Below, piece after piece: positions 23,585-36,407 of a stretch of 64,000 nucleotides of DNA. The translations under genes and the position numbers were made by a program. Source of the stretch: Schistocephalus solidus (lineage: Eukaryota; Platyhelminthes; Cestoda; Diphyllobothriidea; Diphyllobothriidae); assembly GCA_017591395.1 (NCBI GenBank), contig WEDG01001551.1:62001-126000 (forward strand), written 5' to 3'. Position 1 is the first letter of the stretch, and each line of letters starts with the position of its first letter. The notes under the pieces were generated by a model, which worked only from the letters and a program-made list of their open reading frames with translations, was not told the origin of the DNA and ran no database searches.

Positions 23585-25020
23585 AATTTACTTAAGGAGT
23601 GGTTTTCGAATCTAATAGAATGTCACTGTAAGTCATCAGTACTTAGGATAACCAGCAGATCTAAAACGAGTGTTTAACAGGACAGGAAGGCTTTAGAAAA
23701 AATTTTGCGAATCCAATGAAAATGTAGCCTTGCAAGCTAACAAAATTCAAAGGAACAAGGTTTAAAAATTTGATCTTCGAAATACGACGAGATATCGATA
23801 GGGGTTTGCTCCAGCGAGAATTTCACAATCCCAAATTGCTCTACAGATATTTACGAAAAAGCACACGTAACAGGAACCCGATTCCTTTTGTGAGAAAAGA
23901 TGACTGTTTCGAGATAACAGAAATTAAATACAAAGTTGAAAACTTTTCTTAGTCTTTCACTCTTTTTTACCATAGAAGCTGTGTTCATTCCATTTAGTTA
24001 CGAGACTATGGTAGCACCAATTATTAGGACATGCTCTTTCGAAAAGATGCAGTCCTTGAAAAACTTAAAAGTCTGAAGGCATGTAAATCTTCCGGTCCCG
24101 ATAAGATTCCAGCAAAGCTGCTCATCGAGCTTGCTCGAGAGTTGGCCAACCTTCTTTTCCTTCTGTGCCAGAAATCGTTTGATACGGTAGTTCTTCCTAC
24201 CGACTGGAAAACAGCCAAACTAACACCATTTCATAAAAATGGTAGGCTTACACTTGCTACAAACAACAGGCCTGCCAGCCTGAACTCAATCTGTTGCAAG
24301 GTTATGGAGAAGGTTATCAAAAAGGAATAAATGATTTATTTAGAGACACATAACCTTTTGTCCAATGCACAATACGGCTTTCATAGGGTCAAATCGTGAG
24401 TTATGAACTTACGTTATACGATGCAAAGCTGGACAAAAGCACTCAATGCAAAAGACACTGGGCATGTGGCTTACATTGATTTCCAGAAGGCCTTTGATAG
24501 TGTTCCGCACCAGCGTCTCCTTTACAAGTTGAGAATGTTTGGTATTTGAGGCAAACTTCTTACGTGGATCAAGAATTTTCTCGTTGGTCGTTCCCAAGTA
24601 GTCTGTGTAGGTGGATAGCGATTAAGGCGCACAGTTATCGAGAGTGGAGTCCCAAAAAATGCAGTGCTCGAACAGATCCTATTTCTCTTGTTCATTAATG
24701 ATTTTGTAAGGAATAAGACTGAGACTTTGCTATGTTTGCGGACGATATAATAATCTGAATAGTCATCCACAATGCTGCCGATGGAGACAATTTCCGAGAA
24801 AATTTCGTCGATTGGACGAGTGGTCCCGAAGATGGCCCTTGCCCTTCATCTCAAACGAATGTGCCCTGATACGTCGGGGAAATCGAAACCAGGTCACTGA
24901 TATGTGACCCTACTATTTGAATTGCATGCCACTTCCAGAAGCAGCAACACAGAAGGATCTCGGCGTTTGAATGACAGACATCCTTAATCCTTCTACGCAA
25001 GGTTGCAAGGCGGTGTGGTG
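23585..25020 (+). mobile_element. CR1-like LINE B, copy 2, decayed and truncated at both ends
   Basis: Similarity starts in the linker before the reverse transcriptase (LIECHCKSS, about 23610) and runs through HNPKLLYRYLRKSTRNRNPI (23770-23952), KSSGPDKIPAKLLIELAREL (24031-24330), the DFQKAFDSVP equivalent near 24480 and the FADD equivalent near 24740. It stops in the C-terminal domain near 25020. Many stops and shifts are present, and no pentamer tail is found, so the 3' end has been lost. Confidence 0.82.
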
Positions 25021-25489
25021 AAAAACTAATTCTATAAGCGCCTTGGTGGCTCTGACAAGGGCGAAAAAAGGTAATTGTCCATGGTGTCATCAGCGCCCTC
25101 GTCAGGACAAATAATGCTGCGGTAGAAGAATTGTTGTGTCCCCATTAAATCGAAGAGTGAAATAATAAGGCTCTTACCTGCCAGAATATTCCTTTTTCTG
25201 AAACGGGTTAAGGCAAATTGGATCATTCGCGTCCGCGGCGTTGGTAGCTACTGGACTATGCTCTCATCCGGGGTCAAAATCAACAGGATAATTTAGAGAA
25301 AAGCAGAGGTGCAACGCTGAGGGGGTGGAAAGAGCACCACCGAATCAGCTCCATAATGTAGCTTCGACTGCAACTTCACATGAGTTCAGTAGGAATGAAA
25401 CCATTAGGAACATTAAATACTTTTGGTTGACAATTTATGTTCATCGTGTGAATTTCAGTAAATTGAAAGCCTGAAAATCATCAGCCACG
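25021..25489. other. Unassigned stretch between two LINE remnants
   Basis: No similarity recognised in six frames. It may be the badly decayed 5' portion of the following LINE copy. Confidence 0.35.
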
Positions 25490-28400
25490 CACGTTGTAAG
25501 CACCAGATCTGGCTTGACAAAAGCAACGCTTAGCTTATCAGAATACTCGCAGAGCAGCATTGATCGAACAAAGCCTACAGCAACGGCAGTTCTGACGCAA
25601 AAAGGATTTCTTATATTTATCAAAAAATTGTGCAACAAGGGTTGTGGGAGATGCAAGACAGACAGATGATTCGCATTGACGAGGAAATCCAAGGATACGC
25701 GGATCGAATAAAAAAAAATTTCTTCACACCAATCCAGATTATGGAGTCTAGCAAGCGCGCTGCTGCTCAGATCAGATGAAATATTACTTCTTACTGAGCA
25801 ATCGCAAATTATGAAACGCTGGTCAGTCACATTAGATGTTCACTAGATCAACCATCCACAATCTTCAACGCTCTTATCAACAGTCTTCACCAGCCTGAAG
25901 GAATGGTGACCTTGACCTCTACCCATCCCTCGTAGAAATAGTCAGAGCCGTGCACGAACTATTTAGCTGGTATGTACCGGGATCCGACGAAATCTCGGCC
26001 GATGTATACCGGAAAGACGAGCCTTGCCTACTAAACATGCTGACTTCACTAATTTAGGAAAAATGGTGCCAATGAAAGTTTTTGCAGGACATAAAGGACT
26101 TGCCATCGTCCAGCTATAAAAAACGAATAGGATATCGACTACTGTACCCTACAGTGGAACGGCCATCACTGCCGTCTCACCCAATAACTCTTTTAGACTT
26201 CATCCCATTCACAAACCTTACTTGTATGAAAGCGAAATTATCAACCGCATGTTTAAACGTGCTGCTCGTCCTCAGAGAAGTTAACTGGCCCAACGAGAAT
26301 TTCTCAAATGTAACGTATGCTCTTGAACTAGTCTTCTGAATAAACAGCGACAATCACAAAGACAGCTCGTTACTTTAAATCGTAGGCCAATTCTTAACGC
26401 ACGTCCTCTGAAAACATCTGAAGAATGAGAGTCTCCCCGAAAGGCAGTGTGGATTTAGCAGGAGTCACAAAATCATTGTAACGATCTTCGCAGTCGGCCA
26501 ACTACAGGAGTAGTGCTAATTTATGAAGAATGTCTTCACAATAGTTGTCGATTTAACGAAAAAATTGACACAATAACCGCGATGGGACAGTCTGCGAACC
26601 ATTCGAAGTGACCAAATGACTGAAGCTGGGGACTAACTCGCTTCCAACTTATTCAGTTTCAGGTTCTGTGCCATGCAGATGGATAACTTGTGCGGTGAGC
26701 GCCTGGGATGCGCATTTGTCTAGAGGACTCATGACTATTTTCTCAATAACGAGTGCGTGCAGTCTTCATTGCATCTATCCACGACTACTACCAACGACTC
26801 ACCCTTTGCGGACAACTGCACACTAAGCACTGGGACAAATGTGGACATGCAAATAAGCATCATTTTTTCACTGCCAGTTGCGCCGAACTCAGAAAGACCA
26901 CCACCAGGGACAAAGCGATGGGCCTGCACCGGCCATCAGCCAACTTTAAAACATTGCCCTCGAAGCACTGTTAGCGACACCCGAGTTAAATCCATGGATA
27001 CTTTTGCCCATCTAGACAGCAAACACCGATGCAGTGCCGAACTACACGACCAAGTGACACACTGGATTCCTAAATCCAACCAAGCTTTTGGTCGGCTGTA
27101 AGCCACCGTGTGTAATTGCCATGGCCTTCATCTGAGCATCAAGCTGAAGATGAACATAGTCGTGGTCTTTATGATACTCTTGTATTGAGCGCACTCCTAG
27201 ACGTTCTCCGAGCAACAAGTAAGCATACTCATCCAGTTCCATTTCAGCTAACATCGCCAAAAACTGAAACTGAGATGGCAAGGCCGGATCTCTGACACCG
27301 AATTCCTGTAACAAATCAGAATCCTCAGCAACCACGCCAGGCTGAGACAAGTGCAAATAAGATGAAGCGGACACCTCGCGAGGCTGGACGACCAGAACGT
27401 ACCCAAATGACTCCCCTACGGATATATATCTACGGCTGCTCATCACCAGAGAGGACAAAGCCTACGCTTCAAGGGCAACTTAAATAACTCTTTGAAGTGG
27501 TTGCCAATCCACATGGAGTTCTGGAAGTAAGCCATCCAAGATCCAACAGCTTGGAGAATAGCACTAAAGATGGGAGCAACAGTCCGTGTAACAAACCGGT
27601 TTTCTAATGCCAAAGACATAAGGACAACGCCCAAGTTACGATCGCCTCTAATCCGCAACGCAAAAACCCGTATCCCTTTAATATGCCTACGATTCAACTC
27701 AAGTTCTGTACATAAATTGGCCTGGTTGAACATCCCCGTTCCTAATGCACCATCGACCTAACAACTCTAAATGCGGAAGCACACATGCCATGATCGTAAC
27801 CCTAACCCAATCACCACGGCGTCCACGACGACTATTAATCCCACTACCGATGATCACGTTTCCGAAGCCCTGTTGCCGTCGATCACCGTCACCTCCATTA
27901 CCACTGTCACAAATTCCGCGATGACGATGAAAACCAGCAATACCATATCCCCCGATCCCATCACAGATAGAAACATATATATTTTCAGTTAAATACCCAG
28001 AATGGGACTTTATTTAGGAAAAACCAATGCGTAAATGCGTGTTAATTTATGAATATTTCCTCGCTTATTGACGATGTAAAATAATATGAGACAGTGAGGG
28101 GAAAAAGGGGTAGACAGTGAAAAATTATATGGGCATTTTTACGTATCAGGTATATACTGAATGGGATTTGTGTAGTTTTACAGAGAAACAACTGTTGCTC
28201 ATGGGAGAAAATATGCGCATGGTGTAGGACCGTCATGCTGACGAGATCTTGTGAGGGCTCAAAACACTCCCCGTCGTGGGAGAAATCATGTAATGCTAGG
28301 GGCTACACTTCACCCCTGTACCGCCGCAGGTGTGATCATAATAAATATCGACAAGCTACAGAGCAACCTTCAGGGATGCTAGACAACGGAACCCACAGCA

Positions 28401-29140
28401 TACCTCAACAATTCGCTTAGGGTTGATACGAGGAGAGTGCTGTGGAGGTCGCGAGTATCATCGCCAAAGTGCCGGAGATGTGCCTAGGAAACTCCTCTGC
28501 TGGGTACTAAGAAATAACTAATAATTGAACATCAAATGACCCGAGCATCCTGCACATGCAACGCGCGATATCAAGAGCCTGTTTTTCATGCTCAGTAGCA
28601 CAACCAGAACAATTTATGCAGAGAGAACAGTTAGATTAAGGCAAATAGTCTCATTCCTCGGCACATGCCCAGTGACAAGGTGTGCAAAACAAAGGAACTC
28701 GTCACAATCGTAAACAGTCCGTTGGAGGTCGATGAAAGAGATTATGCCGCAAAGACTATCGCCGGAAAGCACGGTATGGGCCTATTTGATAACATGCGGA
28801 TCCAAAGAAGCAGAATCCACAGCAAACACGACACGCTAAACACAGCATGTACATCCGATACCTCCCGTCATCTCGAGCACCAACAAATTGCCCACAAAAC
28901 AGCCCGAGAACCGCTAGCAGCGTCATCACCTCACTTGACTCTGTAGCTCCTTGCGCATTCTGCGAAGATTGCCACTGCACATGTCCAGTGCGCATCGGCC
29001 TGATCGGTCCCTATCGAAGCTACAACACAAAGACTGGTGAAAAAGTGCCAGCGGCACCAACATACGTCCATCCCACCCGCATCAAATGCCGAAGCACATT
29101 CAGTCATTGACTGGGCATATTAAGCCAAATTCTCCTCCAT
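25490..29140 (+). mobile_element. Decayed zinc-finger LINE (EN-RT-ZnF family), copy 1
   Basis: Scattered plus-strand blocks line up in order with the copy at 51.7-56.1 kb. They are LLTEQSQIMKRW near 25790, the FADD region as NDSPFADNCTL near 26800, ITHWIPKSNQAFGRL-type sequence near 27060, LHLSIKLKMNIVVVF near 27130, LKLRWQGRISDTEF near 27270, GHLARLDD near 27375, then finger remnants GMGLFDNMRIQRSRIH near 28775 and CPVRIGLIGPYRSY near 28990. Stops and shifts occur every few dozen codons. A stretch of about 0.65 kb (28.0-28.66 kb) without similarity interrupts the tail and may be a later insertion. Confidence 0.75.
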
Positions 29141-30426
29141 GAAAACCTGCGGCAAAACATCGCCGGTCATACCAAATCCCCACATACCTCCTCACCAGCA
29201 CCTAAACCACACACGAACGCATATAAAATCACAAACCACGGGCATGAAATCGGCACCTCAAGGGCAAGTTTGAAGTGTGTTCTTCAGCTCCTTCTCCGTG
29301 TGGCTGCTTTATTTGATTCGAGCCTTGTCAGCAAATGCAACGATTACCCCACATCATTCAAGTGACTGGCTCGGACAGTGAACTAGTGTCTGTGAGTACA
29401 AAGAGGGAGAGAGTGAGGTCGATTGTCTTAGTGTATATTGTTTACTACAAACAATATGACACGCTCATCGTTATCACGGGGCGCTAGGAGTTGAGGCCCG
29501 AAAGTTTGCCAACTGACGGGATAACTCCGACCACGCATTGTGTGTTTGTGTAGAATGGCCGAATTGCGAATCGAGAGTCAGGCTATAATTTCTCCTTCTT
29601 AATGAAGCCTCTGTGACAATCCCCCTTAGTAGGATCCCAGCAATTGTGGCAGCATGCCTAGAGGTGGTTTCTCACCGCGCCAGCCAGCTGTGTCCTTTTC
29701 CCGCCTCCGGTCTATTTGAATTGGTCGTGACCCCAGGTTCAAGGGGGGGAGGTGAGATTGTGGTGGATGCTGCACAAGTCCATTAGTATGCGCATTCATC
29801 ATCCCTGCTCCACCATGCTGTTAGGAACACGGTGGACATCGTAGAAATTGTCAGTCGAACTGACAGACATTGTCGGTAACCACGGTCAAACCCTCAGGTA
29901 TTTTTCTCATTTTTTCTGTTGTGCGTACCAAATAACCCATCTTTTATTGAATTTTTACGTCCACTGTTCTATGTTTAGCGAAGCTGGTTGATTTTTAGAG
30001 CGTCATTTGAAAGGTATTTTTGCAGACAAATGGCCCTCGCTGTAGTGTCGGGGGGAGGGGTTTTCGGCTTTAAAGGTGCTGTAGTAGTCAACAGTTTGCG
30101 GGGTATGCACACTGGGTGGAAAAACATATGTGCCGTTAATCGGAAATCAGGAACGAGGAAGAAGCATCATCCTCTTGTTTATAATTTTCGGTGATGAGGC
30201 TAGAAGAGCTTATACTGTGTACGCCTCGTCGACGCCCTCCTAAACCAAACGCGGCTGGGGGCGTGGTGTCAGAATTACCTAAGGTAATTTGTGTTATTAC
30301 GGTCTTCCATGGATCCACAAAAACCGAGTAATATATATTGCGCATCAAAGGTTGCCTCCACCTATTTCATTGCTCGTTAAAATCTGTGAATATGTGTCGT
30401 GAGTCAAATTTGTGTGTGTGACGAAT
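29141..30426. other. Unassigned region, possibly repeat-derived
   Basis: GC-richer than its surroundings around 29650-29900, with a G-run at 29742-29748. No coding similarity is seen. It could be the 3' trailer of the preceding LINE or another non-coding repeat. Confidence 0.35.
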
Positions 30427-30562
30427 AGTGTTCAGTTCAGTTCAGTTCAGTGTATTTGAGAAAAATAGGCTAACGCCTTTGAAATCCCTATTTGATACAG
30501 AAAATCGGAAGAATAATAAGCTACAAGAATAATAAGTTACAGTCAAGTGAATGCAGGCAGAT

Positions 30563-31345
30563 TTACGTGGTACACGGATATTGATAAGGTAAAGTAGTCA
30601 CATAATCTTCCTGGTGCAGCAACATATGTATGTCAAGCCGATGTTTAAATATATCCACAGACTGGGACATTACAATCGCCTCAGGTAGGTTATTCCACGG
30701 TTTCAAGACACGGTTGGTGAAAAAATACTTCCTCACATCCAATCTTACTTGGGGCACACTTAGTTTGAATGGATGACCTCGGAGATTATTCGTAGTAGCA
30801 AGTTGGAAAAAGTCATCACATAGGAGGGCGCAATCCATGCCACGCACGATACGGAAGGTTTGTATCAAGTCTCCGCGCAACTGCCTATAACTCAGAGGAT
30901 AGAGCTGTAGGTTATTTAGTCGAATCTCATATGGCAGTTCACCTTGACCTCTTACTAATTTTGTAGCTCGTCGCTGTACCCTTTCGAGCATTTCGTAGTC
31001 CTGTTGGGTCCACGGTCGCCAGGCTTGGATCACATATTCAAGATGGGGCCTAAAAAACGTACCAAAGACTTTAGAAAAGCAGTCTTCATCGAAAACTTTA
31101 AATGCCCGCTTGATAGAGTACAGCATTGAATTGGCGGATTTAGCCGCCTTGCAGCATTGCGTAGAAGGCTTCAGGTTGTCTGTCATCCAAACGCCGAGAT
31201 CCTTCTGTGTGTGTGTTTCTCGGAGTGGCATACCATTCAAAAAGTAGGGTCGCATATCAGTGACCTGATTCCGACTTCCCAGACGTAGCAGGGTGCATTT
31301 GTTTGGGTTGAAGGACAAGAGCCATTTGCGAGACCACTCGTCCAA
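30563..31345 (-). pseudogene. LINE B C-terminal domain of ORF2
   Basis: 260 codons from the end of the polymerase to the C-terminal CR1 domain, with LRLGSRNQVTDMRPYFLNG, HLEYVIQAWRPW, RGDLIQTFRIVRGMDC and the terminal DYVTTLPYQYP. The frame reaches the natural end of the protein close to the element tail. It is cut off from the polymerase by the indel near 31405. Confidence 0.85.
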
Positions 31346-32095
31346 TCGATGGAGATTTTCTTGGAAATCGTCTCCATCGGCAGCATTGTTGATAACTTTC
31401 CAAATTTTTTATATCGTCCGCAAACATAGCAAAGTCACAGTCAATTCATGTACACAATCATTAATAAACAAAGAAATAGGATTGGTCAGAGAACTGAACC
31501 TTGCGGAACTCCACTCCCCGATGATTGTGCGCTTTGATCGCGATCCGCCTACGCAGACCACTTGGGAACGACCGACGAGAAAATTCTTGATCCACGTAAG
31601 AAGTTTGCCTCAATACCAAACATTCTTAACTTATAAAGGGAGACGCTGGTGCGGAACAATATCGAATGCCTTCTGGAAATCAATGTAGGCCACATGCACA
31701 GTGTATTTTTGCATCGAGTGCTTTTGTCCAGCTTTGCATAGTATAAAAAGTAAGTTCGTAACACACGATCTTCCCCTACGAAAGCCGTATTGTGCAGTTG
31801 ATAAGAGGTTATGGGTTTCTAAATAAATCATCAATTTCTTTTTTGACAAGCTTTTCCATAACCTTGCAACAGATTGAGGTCAGGCTGACAGGCCTGTAGT
31901 TTGTAGCAAATGCACGACTACCGCTTTTGTGAAGCGGTGTAATGTGGGCTGTTTTCCAGTCGGTAGTAAGTATTCCCGTGTCAAACGATTTCCGGCACAG
32001 AAAGGATAGCGGTTTGGCCAGCTCTCGAGCAAGTTCGAGGAGTAACTTTGCTGGAATCTCGTCAGGGCCAGGGGATTTGCATGCGTTCAGACTTT

Positions 32096-32935
32096 TTAAT
32101 TCTTCAAAGACCACCTCTTCTCGAAAGAGCATATCCTGAATAATTGGTGCTCCCATAGTCTCGCAACTAGATGGAATAAAAACTGCTTCTCGGTTGAAAA
32201 CTGACTGAAAGAACTGTGAAAAGTGTTCAGCTTTGTTTGAATTTCTGTAATCTCGAAACCATCATCGTTTCTCATTACAGGAATTGGGTTCCTGTTGCGT
32301 GCGCTTTTTCTTACATAGCTGTAGAGCAATTTTGGATTGTGAACTGCTCGCTTGAACAAATCACTCTCGTAATCCCGTCGGCTGTTGAAGATTAAGCTTT
32401 TAACCTTGTTCCTTTGCGTTTTGTATGTTTGCAAGGCTAAATTTTCATTGGATCGGCAAAATTTCTTCCAAAGCCTTCCTTTCCTGTTAATCTCTCGTTT
32501 CAGTTCCCTTGTTAGCCACTGTGGTCTGTTAGATATCCTAAGTTTTGATGGCGGACAGTGGCATTTTATTAGGTACAACAACCACTTCTTAAATAAATTC
32601 CACTCCTCAGAGACATTCTCGGAGAAGAAAAGATCCCAGTCCATTCGTGATGCCTCAGCTTTCATCTTGCAAAAGTCTCCCCGCCCTAGATTGGGCCTGG
32701 TTTTATTCATTGCAGTTGGCACCGAATATAAACCATACTCCCATGAAAGTACTGCATGATCACTTCGACCAAGTTGAGGTAGGTAGTGAACCTCGTTTAT
32801 ACTGTCAGGATCTTTAGTGAAGACGAGATCTAAACAACTAGCCTGTTGTCCTCCACGCGCTCTTGTTGGAAAAAATACATGTTGTGTGAGAAGAGCTTCA
32901 AGTGTTGACTTAAGCAGACGGTGATCGAAGGACAA
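32096..32935 (-). pseudogene. LINE B endonuclease C-terminus and linker to RT
   Basis: An open stretch of 279 codons covers the tail of the endonuclease (LGRSDHAVLSWEY) and the linker with LTRELKREINRKGRLWKKFC and HNPKLLYSYVRKSARNRNP. It runs out of frame near 32160 and continues in another frame with VFEELKSLNACKSPGPDEIP (32156-31809). It is part of a broken ORF2, not an independent gene. Confidence 0.85.
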
Positions 32936-33239
32936 CTTTGAGCACTACGCCAGCAGATCGTTCCATCGAATGCTGGGTGCATTAAAGTCCCCCATTAGAA
33001 CAACATCAGGTCGACTACCAATCTACTTTATGTTCTCCAACAAACAAGTATCAGCGTCAGTGTCTGTCGCCGGTGGTCTGTAGAGAGTCATGACTTCAAG
33101 GAACTGCGATCCCCGCGTCTTTATTTTCAGCCAAATAGCCTCAATACCATTGTTAATCTTCTCTGTCATTTCACACACTGTGAAATTGCTTTTAACATAC
33201 ATCGCAACTCCTCCACCCTGGCGGTGAGTGCGGTAAAGT

Positions 33240-33560
33240 ATTCGTGCGGTAAAGTAGTCACATAATCTTCCTGGTGCAGCAACATATGTATGTCAAGCCG
33301 ATGTTTAAATATATCCACAGACTGAGACATTACAATCGCCTCAGGTAGGTTATTCCACGGTTTCAAGACATGGTTGGTAAAAAAATACTTCCTCACATCC
33401 AATCTTATTTGGGGCACACTTAGTTTGAATGGATGACCTCGGAGATTATTCGTAGTAGCAAGTTGGAAAAAGTCGTCACATAAGAGGGCGCAATCCATGC
33501 CACGCACGATACGGAAGGTTTGTATCAAGTCTCCGCGCAACTCTCCACTACCGGAACTCT
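33240..33560 (-). mobile_element. Extra fragment of LINE B 3' coding region
   Basis: About 300 bp nearly identical to 30588-30895 lie in the same orientation directly upstream of copy 3. The encoded piece runs from RGDLIQTFRIVRGMDC to LLHQEDYVTTLP and then passes straight into copy 3 endonuclease sequence. It is a separate truncated insertion or a 5' template switch of copy 3. Confidence 0.85.
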
Positions 33561-34151
33561 CCACTTCCGTATTTTCAGATTGGGACTATGCATTTAGTAA
33601 TAACTAATTGTTAGGAGGATCAGATGGCTCAATTGAATTTTTTACATTTTATTAGGAGCCATTTATTCCATTAGGGGGAGACTATTACGGTGCACAAGTG
33701 CTGATAGCGTGAGTTGAGGGTCACCCGGACAAAACATAATCCCTTATTATCAATCTTTCCTCCGAGCTTTTTTTACGACAGATGAATTTTCCAAACCAAG
33801 CGTTGCAGTCCTGTTTCGGGAGATTTATTAAAATGACGCCTCGTCGGAACAGCCACCAAACAAAAATTTGATGATAAATCAGGCAAAGTCAAAAAATTTA
33901 AATTAGATGGCAATCCGGAGAGAAAGTTCGTCAGATGGTGATATTACTTAGTACCTATTAAAGTTTTATCTGTCTATACTGGTTCGTCATATCAAGGTCC
34001 TTCCTCCGGGTTACGTGAAATTTATTCAAGACTGATCGCAAATACGACTTTAGTTTTTCAGCCAACTGAGGGTCACATTAAGTTTGTCCTGTTTCATGAT
34101 TTTCATAAAGGCGCTAGTTCTAATGCTTCAGCAAAGCCCATTGACAATTTT
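33561..34151. other. Unassigned spacer before the Gypsy element
   Basis: AT-rich sequence without recognised coding or repeat content. Confidence 0.4.
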
Positions 34152-34203
34152 GTAACGAACCACAGTTCCGACAGAATTGTTTGAATGGACTGGTAACACT
34201 TTT
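34152..34203 (+). repeat. Repeat S fragment at left flank of the Gypsy element
   Basis: ACGAACCACAGTTCCGACAG and the following bases to AACACTTTT match 38679-38725 in the same orientation. About 45 bp are thus repeated directly on the two sides of the Gypsy composite. Confidence 0.8.
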
Positions 34204-34463
34204 TTCAATATAACGATGGTATATATGGAATAAGTTAAGGCGAAGTGTACAATATATGTGAACGAATAATCTCGATACAATAAATGTAACTAATACGATA
34301 AATAGAAAGTGATTATAGTTTAAACGACGAAGGGGCGAGCGATAGAAACGACTTATCGAGCGGTTGCGGCGTCCGATGGTTGGCGCGTGTCAAATTTTAC
34401 AGCCCGTCTACAAAACGGAAGAGGGTCTGATTAAAACAACACGGGTAGTTCGGGTCCGTTACA
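34204..34463 (-). repeat. Gypsy 3' LTR (minus orientation)
   Basis: On the minus strand the LTR starts TGTAACGGACCCGAAC at 34463, immediately after a polypurine tract AGAGAGGGGGGGGG (34477-34464), as expected for a 3' LTR. About 260 bp align with 38156-38422, but in the opposite orientation. Confidence 0.85.
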
Positions 34464-34619
34464 CCCCCCCCCTCTCTAAGATGCAGCACTGTCCTCAGTG
34501 CTGGGGGGATCGCACGATGTGGGGTATAGTTACTTCTATAGCTACTGGGGGTACCTGGTCTGCGGGTAGGATGGGTAGAGAATCGGCTGTGCAGGTGGGG
34601 AGGCGGCCGCGGTAGGGTT

Positions 34620-36068
34620 TCAGCTTAGAGAAATGGGCCGTGACTCGGCGCGGATGGCATCGCGTAGGAGGAAGCTGGTTGGGGCTAGGACGTCGAGCAC
34701 AGCAAATGGTCCACGCCAAGGGTGGTGGAGTTTCGCCGAGGTACCGCGGGGTGGTATGGGGTAGTAATGCATTACAAGGTCACCGATTTGGACCGCAGTG
34801 CCGGCGATGTGTAGGTCGAAGTGCCGTTTTTCGTGGATGGAGGCGTTTCCTTGGGTTATGCGTGCGGCATTGTGTGCAGACCGTATCACCTCGCAGAGTT
34901 TGGTGGCGAAGGTTTGGGGTATGGTTTGCTCTGGTGACGGTAAGGGGTAGCAGAGGTCAACTGGTAGGCGAAGATCACGGCCTGTTCAAAAGAAATGGGG
35001 TGTAAATCCGGTAGAGGAGTGGGTCGTTCCGCGGTAAGCCGGGAGGCAAAATGGTAGGTGGACGTCCCAGTCGTGTTGGTGTCCGTCCTTGGTAAACGCG
35101 AGTAGGATGTTGTGGATCGTGCGGTTGGTTCGTTCTACCAGACCATTGCCTTCAGGATGATAGGGGTTTGTGTGGGTTTTCCGTACGTCTAACAGTTCGC
35201 AGACCTGCATCAGTTGAGACTCTAAATTACTACCGCAGTCCAAATGAAACGATAGGGGTAAGCCCCAGCGACTGCTCCATGTACGGTTGATGGCGTTTGC
35301 TACGGATGCTGCGTCTTAGCGGAGTAGGGGTATGGCCTCTGTCCACTTCGTAAAATAGTCAATCATCACGAGGATGAATTCGTGTCTGTGAATTGAGATC
35401 GGCAGAGGTCCGATTATATCTAGGCCGACGCGTTCCCCGGGGAAACCGGTGGTCATGGGTTGTAGTGGTGCGCGGGGGGATAGGGTGGGTGATTTAAAGG
35501 AAGCGCATGTTGGAAACGATTGGCAAAAAAGGTGCGTTGGTGACCGTAATTGTGGCCACCAAAAATGGTTACGGGTGGCTTGTTCGGTGCGTCGTTGGCC
35601 ACAATGCCCCAACTGATTGTGGAGATCGTTAAGCACAGTCTCGATTAAACATCTAGGAACGATGAGGCGTAGATGGTGAGAGGAGGGGTCGCGGAGGAAC
35701 ATGATGTCGTTTTGTATGGTTAGGTACGGCCATTGGTGGAGTAGCAGTTGTGCCCTTAGACTTGTGCCTGTCATGTCTCGTTCGGTCGGTTTGGGTAGTC
35801 CTTCGGTTAGATGGCGATACATAATAGCAGTGTCCGGATCGCTGCTCTGATTTATCGACCAAGTGTGCCTTGTGGGTTCCGAGGCTGTGATTGCGTTGAT
35901 GCTCGCGGTCGTTTCGTCTGTCGTAGGGTCGTCGATTTGTGGTAACCTTGACAGCGCATCTGCGTTGCCGTGCTTTTGCCCTCGACGGTACTGGCAGTGA
36001 AAGTCGAAGTCCTGCAGGAATTCTTGCCAGCGTGCGAGTTGGTCCATGGGATCCTTGAATGAGCCCAA
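34620..36068 (-). pseudogene. Gypsy RNase H tail and integrase, broken
   Basis: 36068-35316 starts with the RNase H tail (QYRRGQKHGNADALSR) and passes into integrase: HNQLGHCGQRRTE (zinc-binding histidines), LFCQSFPTCASFK and the core GLDIIGPLP with FILVMIDYFTKW. The first cysteine of the expected C-x2-C is phenylalanine. 35243-34986 has the second aspartate (DCGSN) and the catalytic glutamate region YHPEGNGLVERTN. 34889-34620 is the C-terminal domain (LHHPWRGPFAVLDV). The three pieces are separated by a stop at about 35316 and a frame change near 34980. Confidence 0.88.
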
Positions 36069-36161
36069 CCACTGTAATGCTCGGTGGTCTGTGCGTAGAA
36101 TAAAACGTTTGCCGATCAGTAAATGTTTAAATTGACGGAGGAATACTACGATAGCTAGCAG

Positions 36162-36407
36162 TTATCTGCGGAACGTGCAGTACCGGCGTTGTGTTTTTGT
36201 TAGACTGTTACTGGCGAAACAAATAGGGTGTTCGACGTTTTCTGCATCGGTTTGCGACAGAACTGCGCCGATGGCGTACCCACTGGCGTCTGTGTCTAAA
36301 ATGAATGGGGATGCGTCCTTGTCAACATTCGGGAGGGCGAGCAATGGAGCGGAACACAGAGCAGTTCGTAAATAGTTGAAGGCTTGAGCGCAGTCGTCTG
36401 ACCACAC
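36162..36407 (-). pseudogene. Gypsy RNase H domain fragment
   Basis: FILDTDASGYAIGAVLSQ holds the first catalytic aspartate of the tether and RNase H region, and PICFASNSLTKTQRRY the following conserved block. The fragment ends where RYCTFRRE would be expected to continue, just before a stop near 36162. Confidence 0.85.

Larger units (their letters stand above)
30427..33236 (-). mobile_element. CR1-like LINE B, copy 3, nearly full-length
   Basis: Read on the minus strand it begins in the endonuclease (HRQGGGVAMYVKS near 33220), has LMGDFNAPSIRW near 32990 and LGRSDHAVLSWEY in 32935-32096, then the linker and reverse transcriptase. It continues with the C-terminal domain in 31345-30563 and ends in ACTGA pentamers as TTCAG repeats on the plus strand at 30431-30450. 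Breaks include a stop in the endonuclease, a frame change at about 32160, and one extra A in the A-run after the FADD box near 31405. It shares long near-identical stretches with copy 1, so both are fairly young. Confidence 0.9.

Noticed and set aside
25441..25830. A 129-codon minus-strand gene
   Set aside because: It is the antisense shadow of the decayed plus-strand LINE, whose linker motif LLTEQSQIMKRW reads on the other strand.
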